From contig NZ_CAJFCI010000034.1 in assembly GCF_904061905.1 (NCBI RefSeq), positions 1 to 51,419 on the forward strand: 51,419 nucleotides of DNA, written 5' to 3'. The notes beneath the pieces were generated by a model, which worked only from the letters and a program-made list of their open reading frames with translations, was not told the DNA's origin and ran no database searches. The position numbers and the translations under genes were made by a program. The stretch comes from Zestomonas carbonaria (GTDB lineage: Bacteria; Pseudomonadota; Gammaproteobacteria; Pseudomonadales; Pseudomonadaceae). Position 1 is the stretch's first letter; the number at the start of each line of letters is the position of its first letter. Below, piece by piece: positions 36,464 to 45,805 of the stretch.

Positions 36464-38283
36464 GTGATGACAACCAGCGCTGGAAGGACAAGTACTTCGC
36501 CAGCCTCGAACAGCAGGAACTTCTCGAACGCCGCTGGGAGGAACGCCTCGACCTGCTGCGTCGCGGCCTGGTGCGCAGCTCGCTGGCCGCCGAAGGCAGC
36601 GACAGGTCGGTCGACCAGTGCATGCAGGAGCTGCGCGAGATCATCCGTGGCGAGCAGATGGACGCCGGCCTCGCCGCGCTGATCCCGCGCCTGGAAAAGG
36701 CCGTGCTGGACTCCGAGCAACGCCGCCAGCAGCGCATCCAGCAGAACGTCGGCGCACTCACCGCGCTGGCCCAGCAGTTGCTCAGGCTGGAGCTGCCGCG
36801 CGAAGTGCGCAAGCCGCTCAAGCAGTTCTCCCGGCGCATCGAAGAGCGCGCCGGCCAATCGCGCGAACTGCCGGCGCTGCTCGCCGAACTGAGCGGCCTG
36901 CAACACCAGGCCCTGAGCCATCTCGGCGTCACGCAGGAAGAACGCCCCGGCCTGCTGCAACGGCTGTTCGGCGGACGCGACGAGACGCCGGCCGAACCCG
37001 TGCCAGCCGTCGCGGCAGGCCCGGCCAGCGCTATCGTCCAGCCGCCGGTGCCGCTCCCCGTCGTGGCAGATCCCGTCGACACCCTTGCCGGCGATCCCCC
37101 CGAAGCCAGCGAACCAACCCCTGCGCCACACCAGCACAGCGGGACGGCCACCCTCGACAGCCTGCCGCTGGCCGCCAGCATGCTGCTCGGCGAGCAGGCC
37201 GGCGACCCGGCCTATGCGCTGCCGGCCGCCGAGCCCGGCTACAGCGCCATCGCCCCGCACGTCGCCGACAGCCTGCGTCGCCTGCTCGACGAGCTGGAGC
37301 TGCCGGCCTTCCACCAGGCCCAGGCCGATGCCCTGCGCCAGCGCCTGGAAGGCGGCCTGAACTGGTACGAACTGGTCCCGGCGCTGGACGACCTGGCGGT
37401 GCTGGTGCTGGCGGTGGCCGACGGCGGCCAGCGCGAGTTCGCCGGTTACCTCAAGCAGCTCAACGAACGCCTGGCCGCCTTCCTCGGCAGCCTCAGCGCC
37501 GCCCACGAGGGCTATGCCGGCTCACTGGAAAACGCCCGCCAGCTCGACCACGAACTGCGCGAACAGGTCGGCGAGTTGCAGCAGAGCGTGCAGGACGCGG
37601 TCGACCTGGACAGCCTCAAGCGCAGCCTGGAAAGCCGCCTGGAAGGCCTGCTCGGGCGGATGGCCGAGTACCGCCGCCAGCACGACAGCCACGAGCAGGA
37701 GGTCAGGCAGCGCATGCAGACCCTGGTCGAGCGCGTCGCGGCGATGGAACAGGAAGCCAACGGCTTTCGCGAACGACTCGAACAGCAGCGCCAGAAATCC
37801 CTGGTCGACCCGCTCACCGGGCTGCCCAACCGCGCCGCCTGGAACGAGCGCCTGGAACTGGAAGTGGCGCGCCGCCAGCGCTACGGCGGCGAGCTGCTGC
37901 TGGCGGTGCTCGACGTGGACCACTTCAAGCGGATCAACGACGGCTTCGGCCACCAGGCCGGCGACAAGGTGCTCAAGCTGATCGCCGGCGAACTGGCGCG
38001 GCGCCTGCGCAAGACCGACTTCATCGCCCGTTTCGGCGGCGAGGAGTTCGTCCTGCTGCTCCCCGGCACCCCGCCGGAAGGCGGCCGGCAAGTGCTCGAC
38101 AACCTGCGCCAGGCCATCGAAGCCTGCCCGTTCCACTTCAAGGGCGAACGGGTGACCATCACCCTGTCCAGCGGGCTCGCGTCCTTCACCGGCGACGATT
38201 CGGCGGAAGATGTGTTCGAACGCGCCGACCAGGCGCTGTATCGGGCCAAGGACGAAGGGCGCAACCGCGTCGAAGTGGCCTGA
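36460..38283 (+). CDS. Cytoplasmic diguanylate cyclase (GGDEF), DgcH-like
   Basis: It makes cyclic di-GMP from two GTP. The protein has 607 residues and no membrane segment. The N-terminal 190 residues are helical and followed by a P/A-rich linker. A second helical domain (about 245-330) and a long coiled coil (about 345-450) lead into the catalytic domain, starting [16 protein letters not shown]. The active site RFGGEEF has GGEEF at 526-530, and the inhibitory I-site RKTD is at 517-520, five residues upstream, so product inhibition is likely. No EAL domain is present. The PAO1 gene at this place is PA5487/DgcH. Confidence 0.92.
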   Translation: MSDDNQRWKDKYFASLEQQELLERRWEERLDLLRRGLVRSSLAAEGSDRSVDQCMQELREIIRGEQMDAGLAALIPRLEKAVLDSEQRRQQRIQQNVGALTALAQQLLRLELPREVRKPLKQFSRRIEERAGQSRELPALLAELSGLQHQALSHLGVTQEERPGLLQRLFGGRDETPAEPVPAVAAGPASAIVQPPVPLPVVADPVDTLAGDPPEASEPTPAPHQHSGTATLDSLPLAASMLLGEQAGDPAYALPAAEPGYSAIAPHVADSLRRLLDELELPAFHQAQADALRQRLEGGLNWYELVPALDDLAVLVLAVADGGQREFAGYLKQLNERLAAFLGSLSAAHEGYAGSLENARQLDHELREQVGELQQSVQDAVDLDSLKRSLESRLEGLLGRMAEYRRQHDSHEQEVRQRMQTLVERVAAMEQEANGFRERLEQQRQKSLVDPLTGLPNRAAWNERLELEVARRQRYGGELLLAVLDVDHFKRINDGFGHQAGDKVLKLIAGELARRLRKTDFIARFGGEEFVLLLPGTPPEGGRQVLDNLRQAIEACPFHFKGERVTITLSSGLASFTGDDSAEDVFERADQALYRAKDEGRNRVEVA

Positions 38284-38332
38284 AGAGCCGAAAACAGCGC
38301 TGGAAGGCTGAAGGCTGGGCAAACAGCAGCTC
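38282..38332. repeat. Interspersed repeat copy after the GGDEF gene
   Basis: GAAGAGCCGAAAACAGC (38282-38298) exactly matches the complement at 27291-27307. It runs into GCGCTGGAAGGCTGAAGG, like the words at 26711 and 27238. It begins at the stop codon of the diguanylate cyclase gene. Confidence 0.6.
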
Positions 38333-38420
38333 GATCCCGGAGGCAAACGGGACTTTATCGTCCAACCGCGCTTTTCATCGACAATGACGCCATAGCGCGC
38401 CCTGGGCTTATCCGACGATA

Positions 38421-38445
38421 GCCTGGGAGCGGACGCATCCCAGGC
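38421..38445. other. Hairpin before the MarC gene
   Basis: GCCTGGGA (38421-38428) and TCCCAGGC (38438-38445) pair perfectly with a 9-nt loop, 34 bases before the MarC ATG. It may end upstream transcription or shape the leader. There is no T-run. Confidence 0.45.
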
Positions 38446-38479
38446 CTTACACTATGCAGTCCTGTCTGGAGTGCCCGCC

Positions 38480-39073
38480 ATGGATATCCTCGGCATCGCC
38501 GTCCTGCTGTTCTTCGTGATGGACCCGTTCGGCAACATCGCCATCTACATCGCCGCCCTGAAGAACGTCGCCCCCAAGCGGCGCGTGCTCGTGGCCCTGC
38601 GCGAGCTGCTGTTCGCCCTGGTCCTGCTGATGCTGTTCCTCACCTTCGGCGACAAGATCCTCAGTGGCCTGGGACTGTCCCGCGAGGCCACCGCGATCGC
38701 CGGCGGCATCATTCTCTTCGTCATCGCCATGCGCCTGATCTTCCCGCCGCCGCAGGGCGTGCTCGGCGAGCTGCCGGACGGCGAGCCGCTGCTGGTGCCG
38801 CTGGCCACCCCGGCGGTGGCCGGCCCCTCGGCGCTGGCGGTGCTGCTGACCCTGCGCAGCACCTGGACGGGCACGCTCTGGGAGCTCTACCTGGGCGTGT
38901 TCCTGGCCTGGCTGGCGGTCGCCGTGCTGCTGCTCCAGGCGTCGTTCCTGCAACGCTTCCTCGGCCCGCGCGGGCTCACCGCGATCGAACGCCTCACCGG
39001 CATGCTGCTGATCATGCTCAGCGTCGACATGCTGCTCGACAACCTGCAAAGCGTCTTGCACATCACCCCATGA
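38480..39073 (+). CDS. MarC-family integral membrane protein
   Basis: This 197-residue inner-membrane protein has six hydrophobic segments. It begins MDILGIAVLLFFVMDPFGNI, where the DPxGN block marks the MarC/UPF0056 family, and has LVPLATPAVAGPSAL. The family was once tied to multiple antibiotic resistance, but that link is not supported, and its transport role is unknown. GGAG lies eight bases before the ATG at 38480; a GTG at 38471 is possible. Its stop overlaps the ampDh2 start by four bases. Confidence 0.88.
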   Translation: MDILGIAVLLFFVMDPFGNIAIYIAALKNVAPKRRVLVALRELLFALVLLMLFLTFGDKILSGLGLSREATAIAGGIILFVIAMRLIFPPPQGVLGELPDGEPLLVPLATPAVAGPSALAVLLTLRSTWTGTLWELYLGVFLAWLAVAVLLLQASFLQRFLGPRGLTAIERLTGMLLIMLSVDMLLDNLQSVLHITP

Positions 39074-39840
39074 ACAAGTTCGTCCTGCTCCTCGCCGCAC
39101 TCCTGCTCGGCGGCTGCGCCAGCGGCCCGCGCATCGACACCTCGCACCCCTCGCGCAACCACGACAGCCGCATCCAGTACGTGGTCCTCCACTACACCTC
39201 GGCCGACCTGGAACGTTCGCTGCACCTGCTCACCGTGGGCGAAGTCAGCAGCCACTACCTGATCGGCGCCCAGCCGCCGACCATCTACCGCCTGGTGGAC
39301 GACAGCCGGCGCGCCTGGCATGCCGGCGACAGCGAATGGCAGGGACGGACCTGGCTGAACGCCACCTCGATCGGCATCGAACTGGTCAACCCCGGCTACC
39401 GGGACACGCCCGAGGGGCGCCTCTGGTATCCCTACGACGAAGGACAGATCGAAGCGCTGATCGAGCTGCTGAAGGACGTGGTGAAGCGCAACCAGATCCC
39501 GCCGCAGAACGTCATCGGCCACAGCGACATCGCGCCGCTGCGCAAGCTCGACCCCGGCCCGCTGTTCCCCTGGAAACGCCTGGCCGAGGCCGGCTTCGGC
39601 CGCTGGCCGGACGAACAGCGGGTGGCGCGCCTGCGCCCGCGCTTCGAACAGGCGCTGCCGAGCATCACCTGGTTCCAGCAGCAACTGGAGAAGGTGGGCT
39701 ACGCCGTCCCGCAGAACGGCGAACTGGACGTCGCCACCCGCCGGGCCGTGGCCGCCTTCCAGTTGCACTACCGGCCGAGCCGCTTCGACGGCCAGCCGGA
39801 CGCCGAAACCGCCGCGCTGCTCGGGGCGTTGGTGCCTTGA
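39070..39840 (+). CDS. ampDh2: N-acetylmuramoyl-L-alanine amidase lipoprotein AmpDh2
   Basis: This zinc amidase cuts the bond between MurNAc and L-Ala in peptidoglycan. It has 256 residues. The lipobox LGGC (Cys16) makes it a lipoprotein facing the periplasm. The amidase-2 domain has VVLHYTSADL (zinc ligand His41), the WHAGDS block, and IGHSDIAPLRKLDPG (His151, Lys159, Asp161). A C-terminal peptidoglycan-binding domain (about 195-256) ends with RPSRFDGQPDAETAALL. In P. aeruginosa AmpDh2 is one of three AmpD homologues affecting AmpC induction and wall turnover. It is translationally coupled to the MarC gene. Confidence 0.93.
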   Translation: MNKFVLLLAALLLGGCASGPRIDTSHPSRNHDSRIQYVVLHYTSADLERSLHLLTVGEVSSHYLIGAQPPTIYRLVDDSRRAWHAGDSEWQGRTWLNATSIGIELVNPGYRDTPEGRLWYPYDEGQIEALIELLKDVVKRNQIPPQNVIGHSDIAPLRKLDPGPLFPWKRLAEAGFGRWPDEQRVARLRPRFEQALPSITWFQQQLEKVGYAVPQNGELDVATRRAVAAFQLHYRPSRFDGQPDAETAALLGALVP

Positions 39841-39846
39841 TTCTTT

Positions 39847-39868
39847 CGCGGCCATGGGCCGCTCCTAC
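39847..39868. repeat. REP-like palindrome (GGCCATGGGCCGCTCCTAC)
   Basis: This extragenic palindrome, with core GGCCATGGGCC then GCTCCTAC, lies between the convergent ends of ampDh2 and recD. An identical 22-base copy is at 47996-48017, near the end of recC. The G(G/C)CC...CGCTCCTAC form is common in pseudomonad REP sequences. Confidence 0.75.
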
Positions 39869-39891
39869 GGGTTTTCCTTTCGGGGCTCGGG

Positions 39892-41712
39892 TTAGAACAG
39901 GCTGAGCTGGTCGCGTTCCGGGACCGGCGGCGGGGCGGGCGGGGCATCCATCGCCAGGCGCTCGGCGAGGCCGGCGGAGCGTTCGCCGCGGGTCTGTACC
40001 GACTCGCTGAGACGCGCCGGCAGCGCCCACAGCTCGACCTTGCGCTTGGCACGGGTGATCCCGGTGTAGAGCAGCGCGCGGGTCAGCAGCGGGCTGGGCG
40101 ACTCGGGCAGGGCGAGCAGCACCTCGGCGAACTCCGACCCCTGGCTCTTGTGCACTGTCATCGCGAAGGCGCTGTCGTGGCTGGGCAGCCGCGCCGGGGC
40201 GAAGGCGCGGAAGCCGTCCTCCGCCTCGAAGAACACCCGCAATCCCTCCGCAGTCGGCAGGCACAGGCCGATATCGCCATTGAACAGCCCCAGCGCATAG
40301 TCGTTCTGGCGCACCATCAGCGCCCGTCCGGCATACCAGCGCTCGCGCGCGGCGACCCGCAGGCGGCGCTTGAAGCGCGCTTCCAGCCCCTCGTTGAGCC
40401 CACCGACGCCAAAGGCGCCCTCGCGCTGCGCACAGAGCGCACGGAAGGCATTGAACGCTGCGAAGGCGACCGCCGGATCGCCGGACTGGGCGGCCTCCAG
40501 ATAGGGCGCATAGCCCTGCTCCAGGCGATCGAGCAGCGCCACCGGCGTGGGCTGGGGCTGCCAGGCCAGGTCTTCGCGACCTTCGCCGAGCAGCGCCAGG
40601 GTGCCGGGCGCGTCGCCGCCATTGATGCGCCGGGCCAGTTCGCCGATGCCGCTGTCGCCGGCGAAGCGGTGGCTGTGGGTAAGCAGCACCACCGCCTCGC
40701 CAAGACGCGAACACGGGGCAGCGACCGGCACCGGCTGGCCGGTCAGGCGCTGGAGGTCGGCGGCGGTGGCGGCGGAGAAGCCCTGGCCTTCGCACAGCTC
40801 GGCGAACACCGCGCCAGCCTCGACCGCCGCGAGCTGGTCCTTGTCGCCGAGCAGGATCAGCCGCGCCTGGGGTGACAGGGCGTCGAGCAACTTGGCCATC
40901 AGCGCCAGGTCGACCATCGAGGCTTCGTCCACCACCAGCACGTCGAGCGGCAGCGGATTGGCGGCGTGGTGGCGTACCACCGGGCTGTCGCCACGGCTGC
41001 CGAGCAGTCGGTGCAGGGTGCGCGCCTCCTCGGGCAGCGCGGCCTTCACCGCGTCGTCGACCGGCAGGCCGGCCTTGGCGTTGCGGATCGCCTCGGCCAT
41101 CCGCGCGGCCGCCTTGCCGGTGGGCGCGGCGAGGCCGATGGCCAGGCGCTCGCCGCCGGGCTGTTCGAGCAGCGCGGCGAGCAAGCGCACTACGGTGGTG
41201 GTCTTGCCGGTGCCGGGACCGCCGGAGATCACCGCCAGGTTGCGACGCACCGCCTGGGCGGCGGCCAGGCGCTGCCAGTCCGGTTGCTGGCTGTTGAAGG
41301 CGAACAGGCGGGCGAGGCTGTCGGCCAGGCGCGCTTCGTCCACGTCCGGCAACTGCTCGACGCGCGCCAGCAACTGCCCGGCCAGGCGCGCCTCGTAGGC
41401 CTGGTAGCGGGCCAGGTACAGGCGCCCGCCATCGAGGATCAACGGCGCGTAGGCGCCGGGCGCGCCGACCAGGGGGGAGGCGCTCAGGCGGTCCTGCCAG
41501 TCGGCCTGGGCGGGCAGGGCAAAGGGCAGGTCGGGCCAGGGTCGCTGACCGGCCCAGCGCGCCAGCGGCAGACAGACATCGCCGGCGCCCAGCGCCTGGC
41601 AGCACAGAGCGGCGGCGGCCAGGACGCTGGGGTCGGCCTGTGGGGCCAGGCGCTGGAGGCTGTCGACCAGCGCGCGCTCCAGGGGAGCGAGAGGGAGGTC
41701 GGCCAGGGTCAT
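39892..41712 (-). CDS. recD: Exodeoxyribonuclease V subunit alpha RecD
   Basis: This is the 5'-3' helicase subunit of the RecBCD double-strand break repair enzyme. It has 606 residues, the usual length. Superfamily 1 motifs are seen: Walker A GGPGTGKT (residues 164-171), motif II LVVDEASMVDLALM, ILLGDKDQLAAVEAGAVF, and the C-terminal AMTVHKSQGSEF (motif V) and LYTGITRAKRKVEL (motif VI). The ATG is at 41710-41712. It is separated from recB by 538 bases filled with repeat elements, instead of the near-contact usual for recB-recD. Confidence 0.96.
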   Translation of the reverse strand: MTLADLPLAPLERALVDSLQRLAPQADPSVLAAAALCCQALGAGDVCLPLARWAGQRPWPDLPFALPAQADWQDRLSASPLVGAPGAYAPLILDGGRLYLARYQAYEARLAGQLLARVEQLPDVDEARLADSLARLFAFNSQQPDWQRLAAAQAVRRNLAVISGGPGTGKTTTVVRLLAALLEQPGGERLAIGLAAPTGKAAARMAEAIRNAKAGLPVDDAVKAALPEEARTLHRLLGSRGDSPVVRHHAANPLPLDVLVVDEASMVDLALMAKLLDALSPQARLILLGDKDQLAAVEAGAVFAELCEGQGFSAATAADLQRLTGQPVPVAAPCSRLGEAVVLLTHSHRFAGDSGIGELARRINGGDAPGTLALLGEGREDLAWQPQPTPVALLDRLEQGYAPYLEAAQSGDPAVAFAAFNAFRALCAQREGAFGVGGLNEGLEARFKRRLRVAARERWYAGRALMVRQNDYALGLFNGDIGLCLPTAEGLRVFFEAEDGFRAFAPARLPSHDSAFAMTVHKSQGSEFAEVLLALPESPSPLLTRALLYTGITRAKRKVELWALPARLSESVQTRGERSAGLAERLAMDAPPAPPPVPERDQLSLF

Positions 41713-41785
41713 TGGAGCCTCCCGCAGGGGGTACCGTCTGTATGGCTGGGGCCTTGAGGGAGCAGAGTGGGTAGTTGAGAGCGGC

Positions 41786-41953
41786 CCCTCACCCTAACCC
41801 TCTTCCGGGGGGAGAGGGGACTGGTCGGTGTGGCCTGGTAGTTTGGCGTTCGGGTTTTGCTTCCGAGTAGCCGGGAAGATTTGGCACAGCCTGATACCTG
41901 ACCGACGCCACAGAGTAGCCCCCTCTCCCTCCGCGAGAGGGCTGGGGTGAGGG
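41786..41953. mobile_element. MITE-like terminal-inverted-repeat element (copy B)
   Basis: The 168-bp element has the left end CCCTCACCCTAACCCTCT (41786-41803) and right end AGAGGGCTGGGGTGAGGG (41936-41953), inverted with two mismatches. Internal shared segments with copy C include CGGTGTGGC(C/T)TGGTAGTTTG and CTGACCGACGCCAC(A/G)GAGTAGC. It has no ORF of its own, so it would depend on another transposase, or be a REP-type composite. It lies between recB and recD. Confidence 0.65.
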
Positions 41954-41984
41954 GCGAGGTTTCGGCCATTCTCCATCCTCGTCC

Positions 41985-42005
41985 GTAGGGTGCGCCGTGC
42001 GCACC
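41985..42005. repeat. GTAGGGTGCGC palindromic repeat
   Basis: GGTGCGC-CGT-GCGCACC forms a perfect 7-bp stem, preceded by GTAG. The same 21 bases occur at 47872-47892, across the stop codon of the LysR gene. It lies between the two MITE-like copies. Confidence 0.7.
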
Positions 42006-42058
42006 AATAAGGGGGCGGCTGGGGTATTGATAGAGCGGAGTGGTTGGTTGAGTACGCT

Positions 42059-42238
42059 CCCTCACCCTAACCCTCTCCCAGGGGGAGAAGGGACTGTCCG
42101 GTGTGGCTTGGTAGTTTGATGTCCAAATTGCGCCCCTAAGCGGCCTTACGGGTTTGCTCCAGATAATGGAGCAGCCTGGCGCCTGACCGACGCCACGGAG
42201 TAGCTCCCTCTCCCTCCGGGAGAGGGTTGGGGTGAGGG
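42059..42238. mobile_element. MITE-like terminal-inverted-repeat element (copy C)
   Basis: The 180-bp element has ends CCCTCACCCTAACCCTCT (42059-42076) and AGAGGGTTGGGGTGAGGG (42221-42238), inverted with one mismatch. It is in the same orientation as copy B, with related ends and partial internal identity. It has no coding capacity. It stops 12 bases from the recB stop codon, so recB transcripts would run into its hairpins. With copy B and the palindrome at 41985 it explains almost all of the 538-base recB-recD gap. Confidence 0.7.
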
Positions 42239-42250
42239 CCGGAGTGTCGA

Positions 42251-45200
42251 TCATCCCCGCTCCCCCCCCTCGAACAACCGATCCAACGCATCCAGCAAGC
42301 CATCCGCCGGCCGCGCGAAGTACACGCCGGCATCCGGCATCCCACGCAGGAACAGGTACCAGGCTCCACCCAGTTGCTCGTCGCGGAAGTCCGCCAGGCG
42401 CTGGCGCAGGAAGCGGCGCAGCGCCACCAGGTAGATCAGGTATTGCAGGTAGTAGTGCTCGCCGGCCAGTGCCTGCAGCAGGCGTTCGCCGCCGTAGTAG
42501 CTGGCGTCCGGGCCCAGCCAGTTGGATTTGTAGTCGGCGATGTACCAGCGCCCGTCGTGCTCGAAGGTCAGGTCGATGAAGCCCTTGAGGAAGCCCTTGA
42601 GCTGGTCGAACTCCAGCCGCGCGGCGGCTTCGCGTAGCGGCGGGGCAAGGCCGTGGGCGGGGTCGGTGAGGATCGCCCGCAGCCGTGCGACGTCCAGGTT
42701 GGCGACCGGGAAGGTGAAGCCCAGCTCGGGCAGGCGGCGCGCCGGGTCGAGGGCGGCGAGGCCCAGGCCGGTGTCGTCCAGGTCGCAGTCCAGTACGCGG
42801 CGCAGGTGCTCCGTCGCGGTCGCTCCCCAGGTCACGGCATCGATGCCATGGGCGGCCAGTTGCGTCGTCACCAGCGTCTCCAGCTCGCCCTTGCCGCGCA
42901 TCCAGTCTTCGAGGATGGCGTGCAGACAGGTGCCGGCGCGCGCGCCGCGCGGGAAGGCGAAGAAGCCGGTGCCCGGCTCGCTGGCGGCGGGCATGACGAG
43001 GGCGTCGCGGTCCGGGGCTTCCATGTGCTGGCCGGCGGCAAGGCCGGAGAAGCTGCCGATCCGCCAGGCGCTGGCCAGGCTGCGCGGCAGTGCGGCGAGC
43101 TGGCGCGGCGGCTCGGCGCGGCGTTCGCCGCTGGCCGTGGCCTCGCTGTCGAGCGGAGGCAGGCAGGTCATCTGCGCGGAACCGGCGAGCAGGGCGTCCA
43201 GTTCCTGGCGCAGGGCGGCGCCGTCGCGGGCGCCGAGGTACGCGGCCAGTTCGCCCAGCGGATCGTCGCCGGGCAGTTCGCGACCATGTAGCAGCCAGGC
43301 CAGGGCGCTGCTGTGCAGGCCCTCGTCGGGCAGGCTGCCGTCCTTCTTCGGCTTGGGCAGCGCAATCGGTCCCCAGTGCAGCCACAGGCGATCGCGGGCG
43401 CGGGTCAGGGCCACGTAGGCGAGACGCAGCTTTTCGGCGAACACTTCGTGGCGGGCGCGTTGCAGGTTGGCGTCGAGGTCGTCGCTGCCCAGGTCGAGCA
43501 GCGGTCGGCCATGCTCGTCGTGGCAGCGGGCGCTGTCGGTGAACGGCCCGAGCAGCCTGCCGTCCCACAGGAACGGGCAGAACACCAGCGGGTATTCGAG
43601 GCCCTTGGAGGTGTGGATGGTGACGATCTGCACCCGTTCGGCATCACTTTCCAGGCGCAGCAGGGCGTCCTCGCCGGCGCCTTCGCTGCCGCGCTGGGCG
43701 TTCAGCCAGGCGAGCAGCGGCTCCAGGCCGGGACGGCGCAGGCTTTCCGCCTGGAGCAGTTCGGCGAGGTGCAGCAGGTTGGTCAGCCGGCGCTCGCCGT
43801 CGTTGGCGGCGAGCAGGCGTTCGGCCACCGCCTCGCGGTCGAGCCAGGCGCGGAAGGCGCGCATGAAGCCGTGCTGCTGCCAGAGCTGGTGATACAGCTC
43901 GGCGTCCTCGCGCTCGCGGTCCCAGGCGCGTTCGTCGTCCTGGCAGCGCGCCAGTTGCTCCGCGTCGCGGCCGAGCAGGCGAGTGGCCAGGGCGTAGCGC
44001 AGCACGCCTTCGCGGCCCGGCTCGGCATAGGCGGCGAGCACCGCCGCCAGTTCGCCGGCTTCCTCGCTGTGCCAGACGCTCTGGTTGCCGCGCCGCACGC
44101 TGGGCACGCCGCGCGCGGCGAGTTGTTCGGCGACCTCGGCGGCCTGCCGGTGGTTGGCGACCAGCACGGCGATATCGCCGCCCTTGAGCGGCTGGCGCCC
44201 AGCGACGGATTCGAAATACGCCTCGCCACCCGCGCTGGCGGCGAGCAGCGCGGCGATGCGCCGGGCGCAGTCGAACGCCACCCGCTCGCCGGCCTGTTGC
44301 TTGTTGAGCGGCTCGTCGCCGAGCCACACCAGATTGAGCGGCGCGCCGGCCAGGGCCTCGGGCAGCACCAGGCGGTCGCGCGACTTGGCACCGGCACCCA
44401 CCGGCGGGTAGTCGAGCCCGTCCACGGCGAACGGCTGCGGACGGGCGAACAGGTGGTTGAGGGCGGCGATCAGCTCCGGCGTGGAGCGGTAGTTGTTCGG
44501 CAGGTCGTAGCGCCGCGCGGCGCTGGCGCGGGCTTCCAGGTAGGTGGCGAGGTCGGCGCCCCGGAAGGCGTAGATGGCCTGCTTGGGATCGCCGACGAAG
44601 CACAGGGCGGCATCGCCGGTCGCGCCGGGGTAGATGCGGTCGAAGATGGCGAACTGGATCGGGTCGGTGTCCTGGAATTCGTCGATCAGCGCCAGCGGAT
44701 AGCGGGTGCGCAGGGTCGCCGCCAGTTCCGCGCCGGCCGGGCCTTGCAGGGCCTGGTCGAGGCGGTTGAGCAGGTCGTCGAAGGCCAGCAGGCGTTGCGC
44801 CGCCTTGCGTTCCGGCAGTTCGCGGTCGAGCCGTTCGAGCAGGCGCACCTGCAGGTCGATCAGCCGCCGCTGGCCGGCCGGCTCGGCGGTTTCCAGGGCC
44901 GCGCTCAGGCGGTCGAAGGCGTCGGCCAGGGCGTGCCGGGGAGGCGTCGCGCCCTTCTTGGTGGCCTTGGCCAGCGCCGCCGCGCCGAGTTTGGCGAGGC
45001 CATCGGGCACCTGGAACAAGCTGGCAGGATCGGCGAAGTAGGCGTCCAGTTCGGCGCCCCAGGGCACCAGTTTGGCCTGTTTGTGGGTGCTCTGGCTGAG
45101 CCCGCCATGGGCTTGCAGCTCGGCCAGCCAGGCGTCGCCATCGCGCTGCCAGAGCGCCGCGGCGTGCTGCCAGGCGGCTTCGGCGCCGGCCAATTCGTCG

Positions 45201-45805
45201 CCGCCGAGCGCGGATTTCGGCTCGACCCGCAGGTAGGGCTTGCCAAGATGGCCGCGCAGGCGCTGGCGCAGCCAGGCCGGGGTGATCTTGCGCTGGGCCA
45301 GGTAGCGCGCCCAGGCCGGCTCGGCGCTGGCCAGCTCGTGGCGCCAGGCATCGGCGAGCAGGGCGTCGAGCAGTTCGCGGTCGTCCTGGGTGAGTTCGCT
45401 GTCGAAGTCGCCGCCGGCCTCGAAGGCGGCATCCTGCAAGGCGCGCTGGCAGAAGCCGTGGATGGTGAAGATCGCCGCTTCGTCGAAGCCGTGCACCGCC
45501 AGCAGCAGGCGGCGGCGGGCGTCCTCGCCGGGATGCCGGGCGTGCAGTTCGGTGAGGAAGGGATCGCCGCTCGGCGTGCCGTCGTAGATCGCCAGCAGCT
45601 CGGCCAGCCGCGCGCGGATGCGTTCGCGCAGCTCGGCGGTGGCGGCGGTGGTGTAGGTGACCACCAGGATCTGCCCGACGCTCAGTTGCCGTTCGAGCAG
45701 CAGCCGGGCGTAGAGCGCGGTGAGCGTCCAGGTCTTGCCGGTGCCGGCGCTGGCCTCGATCAGGCTGCGGCCGTCGAACGGCGAGTTCTGCAGGTCTAGG
45801 CTCAT
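42251..45805 (-). CDS. recB: Exodeoxyribonuclease V subunit beta RecB
   Basis: This 3'-5' helicase and nuclease subunit of RecBCD has 1184 residues (E. coli 1180). It has Walker A EASAGTGKTWTLT (Lys24), TYTTAATAELRERI (motif Ia), LIDEFQDTDPIQF (motif II), FVGDPKQAIYAFRGAD (motif III) and TIHTSKGLEYPLVF (motif V). The C-terminal nuclease has the catalytic residues Asp1078 (GFIDLTF) and Asp1091/Lys1093 (ADYKSNW), with exactly the E. coli spacing (D1067, D1080, K1082). The enzyme should therefore be fully active. Upstream lies the agmatinase gene, not recC, so recB needs its own promoter or read-through from speB. Confidence 0.96.
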   Translation of the reverse strand: MSLDLQNSPFDGRSLIEASAGTGKTWTLTALYARLLLERQLSVGQILVVTYTTAATAELRERIRARLAELLAIYDGTPSGDPFLTELHARHPGEDARRRLLLAVHGFDEAAIFTIHGFCQRALQDAAFEAGGDFDSELTQDDRELLDALLADAWRHELASAEPAWARYLAQRKITPAWLRQRLRGHLGKPYLRVEPKSALGGDELAGAEAAWQHAAALWQRDGDAWLAELQAHGGLSQSTHKQAKLVPWGAELDAYFADPASLFQVPDGLAKLGAAALAKATKKGATPPRHALADAFDRLSAALETAEPAGQRRLIDLQVRLLERLDRELPERKAAQRLLAFDDLLNRLDQALQGPAGAELAATLRTRYPLALIDEFQDTDPIQFAIFDRIYPGATGDAALCFVGDPKQAIYAFRGADLATYLEARASAARRYDLPNNYRSTPELIAALNHLFARPQPFAVDGLDYPPVGAGAKSRDRLVLPEALAGAPLNLVWLGDEPLNKQQAGERVAFDCARRIAALLAASAGGEAYFESVAGRQPLKGGDIAVLVANHRQAAEVAEQLAARGVPSVRRGNQSVWHSEEAGELAAVLAAYAEPGREGVLRYALATRLLGRDAEQLARCQDDERAWDREREDAELYHQLWQQHGFMRAFRAWLDREAVAERLLAANDGERRLTNLLHLAELLQAESLRRPGLEPLLAWLNAQRGSEGAGEDALLRLESDAERVQIVTIHTSKGLEYPLVFCPFLWDGRLLGPFTDSARCHDEHGRPLLDLGSDDLDANLQRARHEVFAEKLRLAYVALTRARDRLWLHWGPIALPKPKKDGSLPDEGLHSSALAWLLHGRELPGDDPLGELAAYLGARDGAALRQELDALLAGSAQMTCLPPLDSEATASGERRAEPPRQLAALPRSLASAWRIGSFSGLAAGQHMEAPDRDALVMPAASEPGTGFFAFPRGARAGTCLHAILEDWMRGKGELETLVTTQLAAHGIDAVTWGATATEHLRRVLDCDLDDTGLGLAALDPARRLPELGFTFPVANLDVARLRAILTDPAHGLAPPLREAAARLEFDQLKGFLKGFIDLTFEHDGRWYIADYKSNWLGPDASYYGGERLLQALAGEHYYLQYLIYLVALRRFLRQRLADFRDEQLGGAWYLFLRGMPDAGVYFARPADGLLDALDRLFEGGERG

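Noticed and set aside
41786..42238. The repeat elements as CRISPR or insertion sequences
   Set aside because: There are no regularly spaced identical repeats with unique spacers and no transposase ORF; they are non-coding terminal-inverted-repeat elements.
43313..45799. An 828-residue frame opposite recB, and a 749-residue one in another minus-strand frame of the same region
   Set aside because: Both overlap recB, whose helicase and nuclease residues are fully conserved; neither has a ribosome site or family motif.
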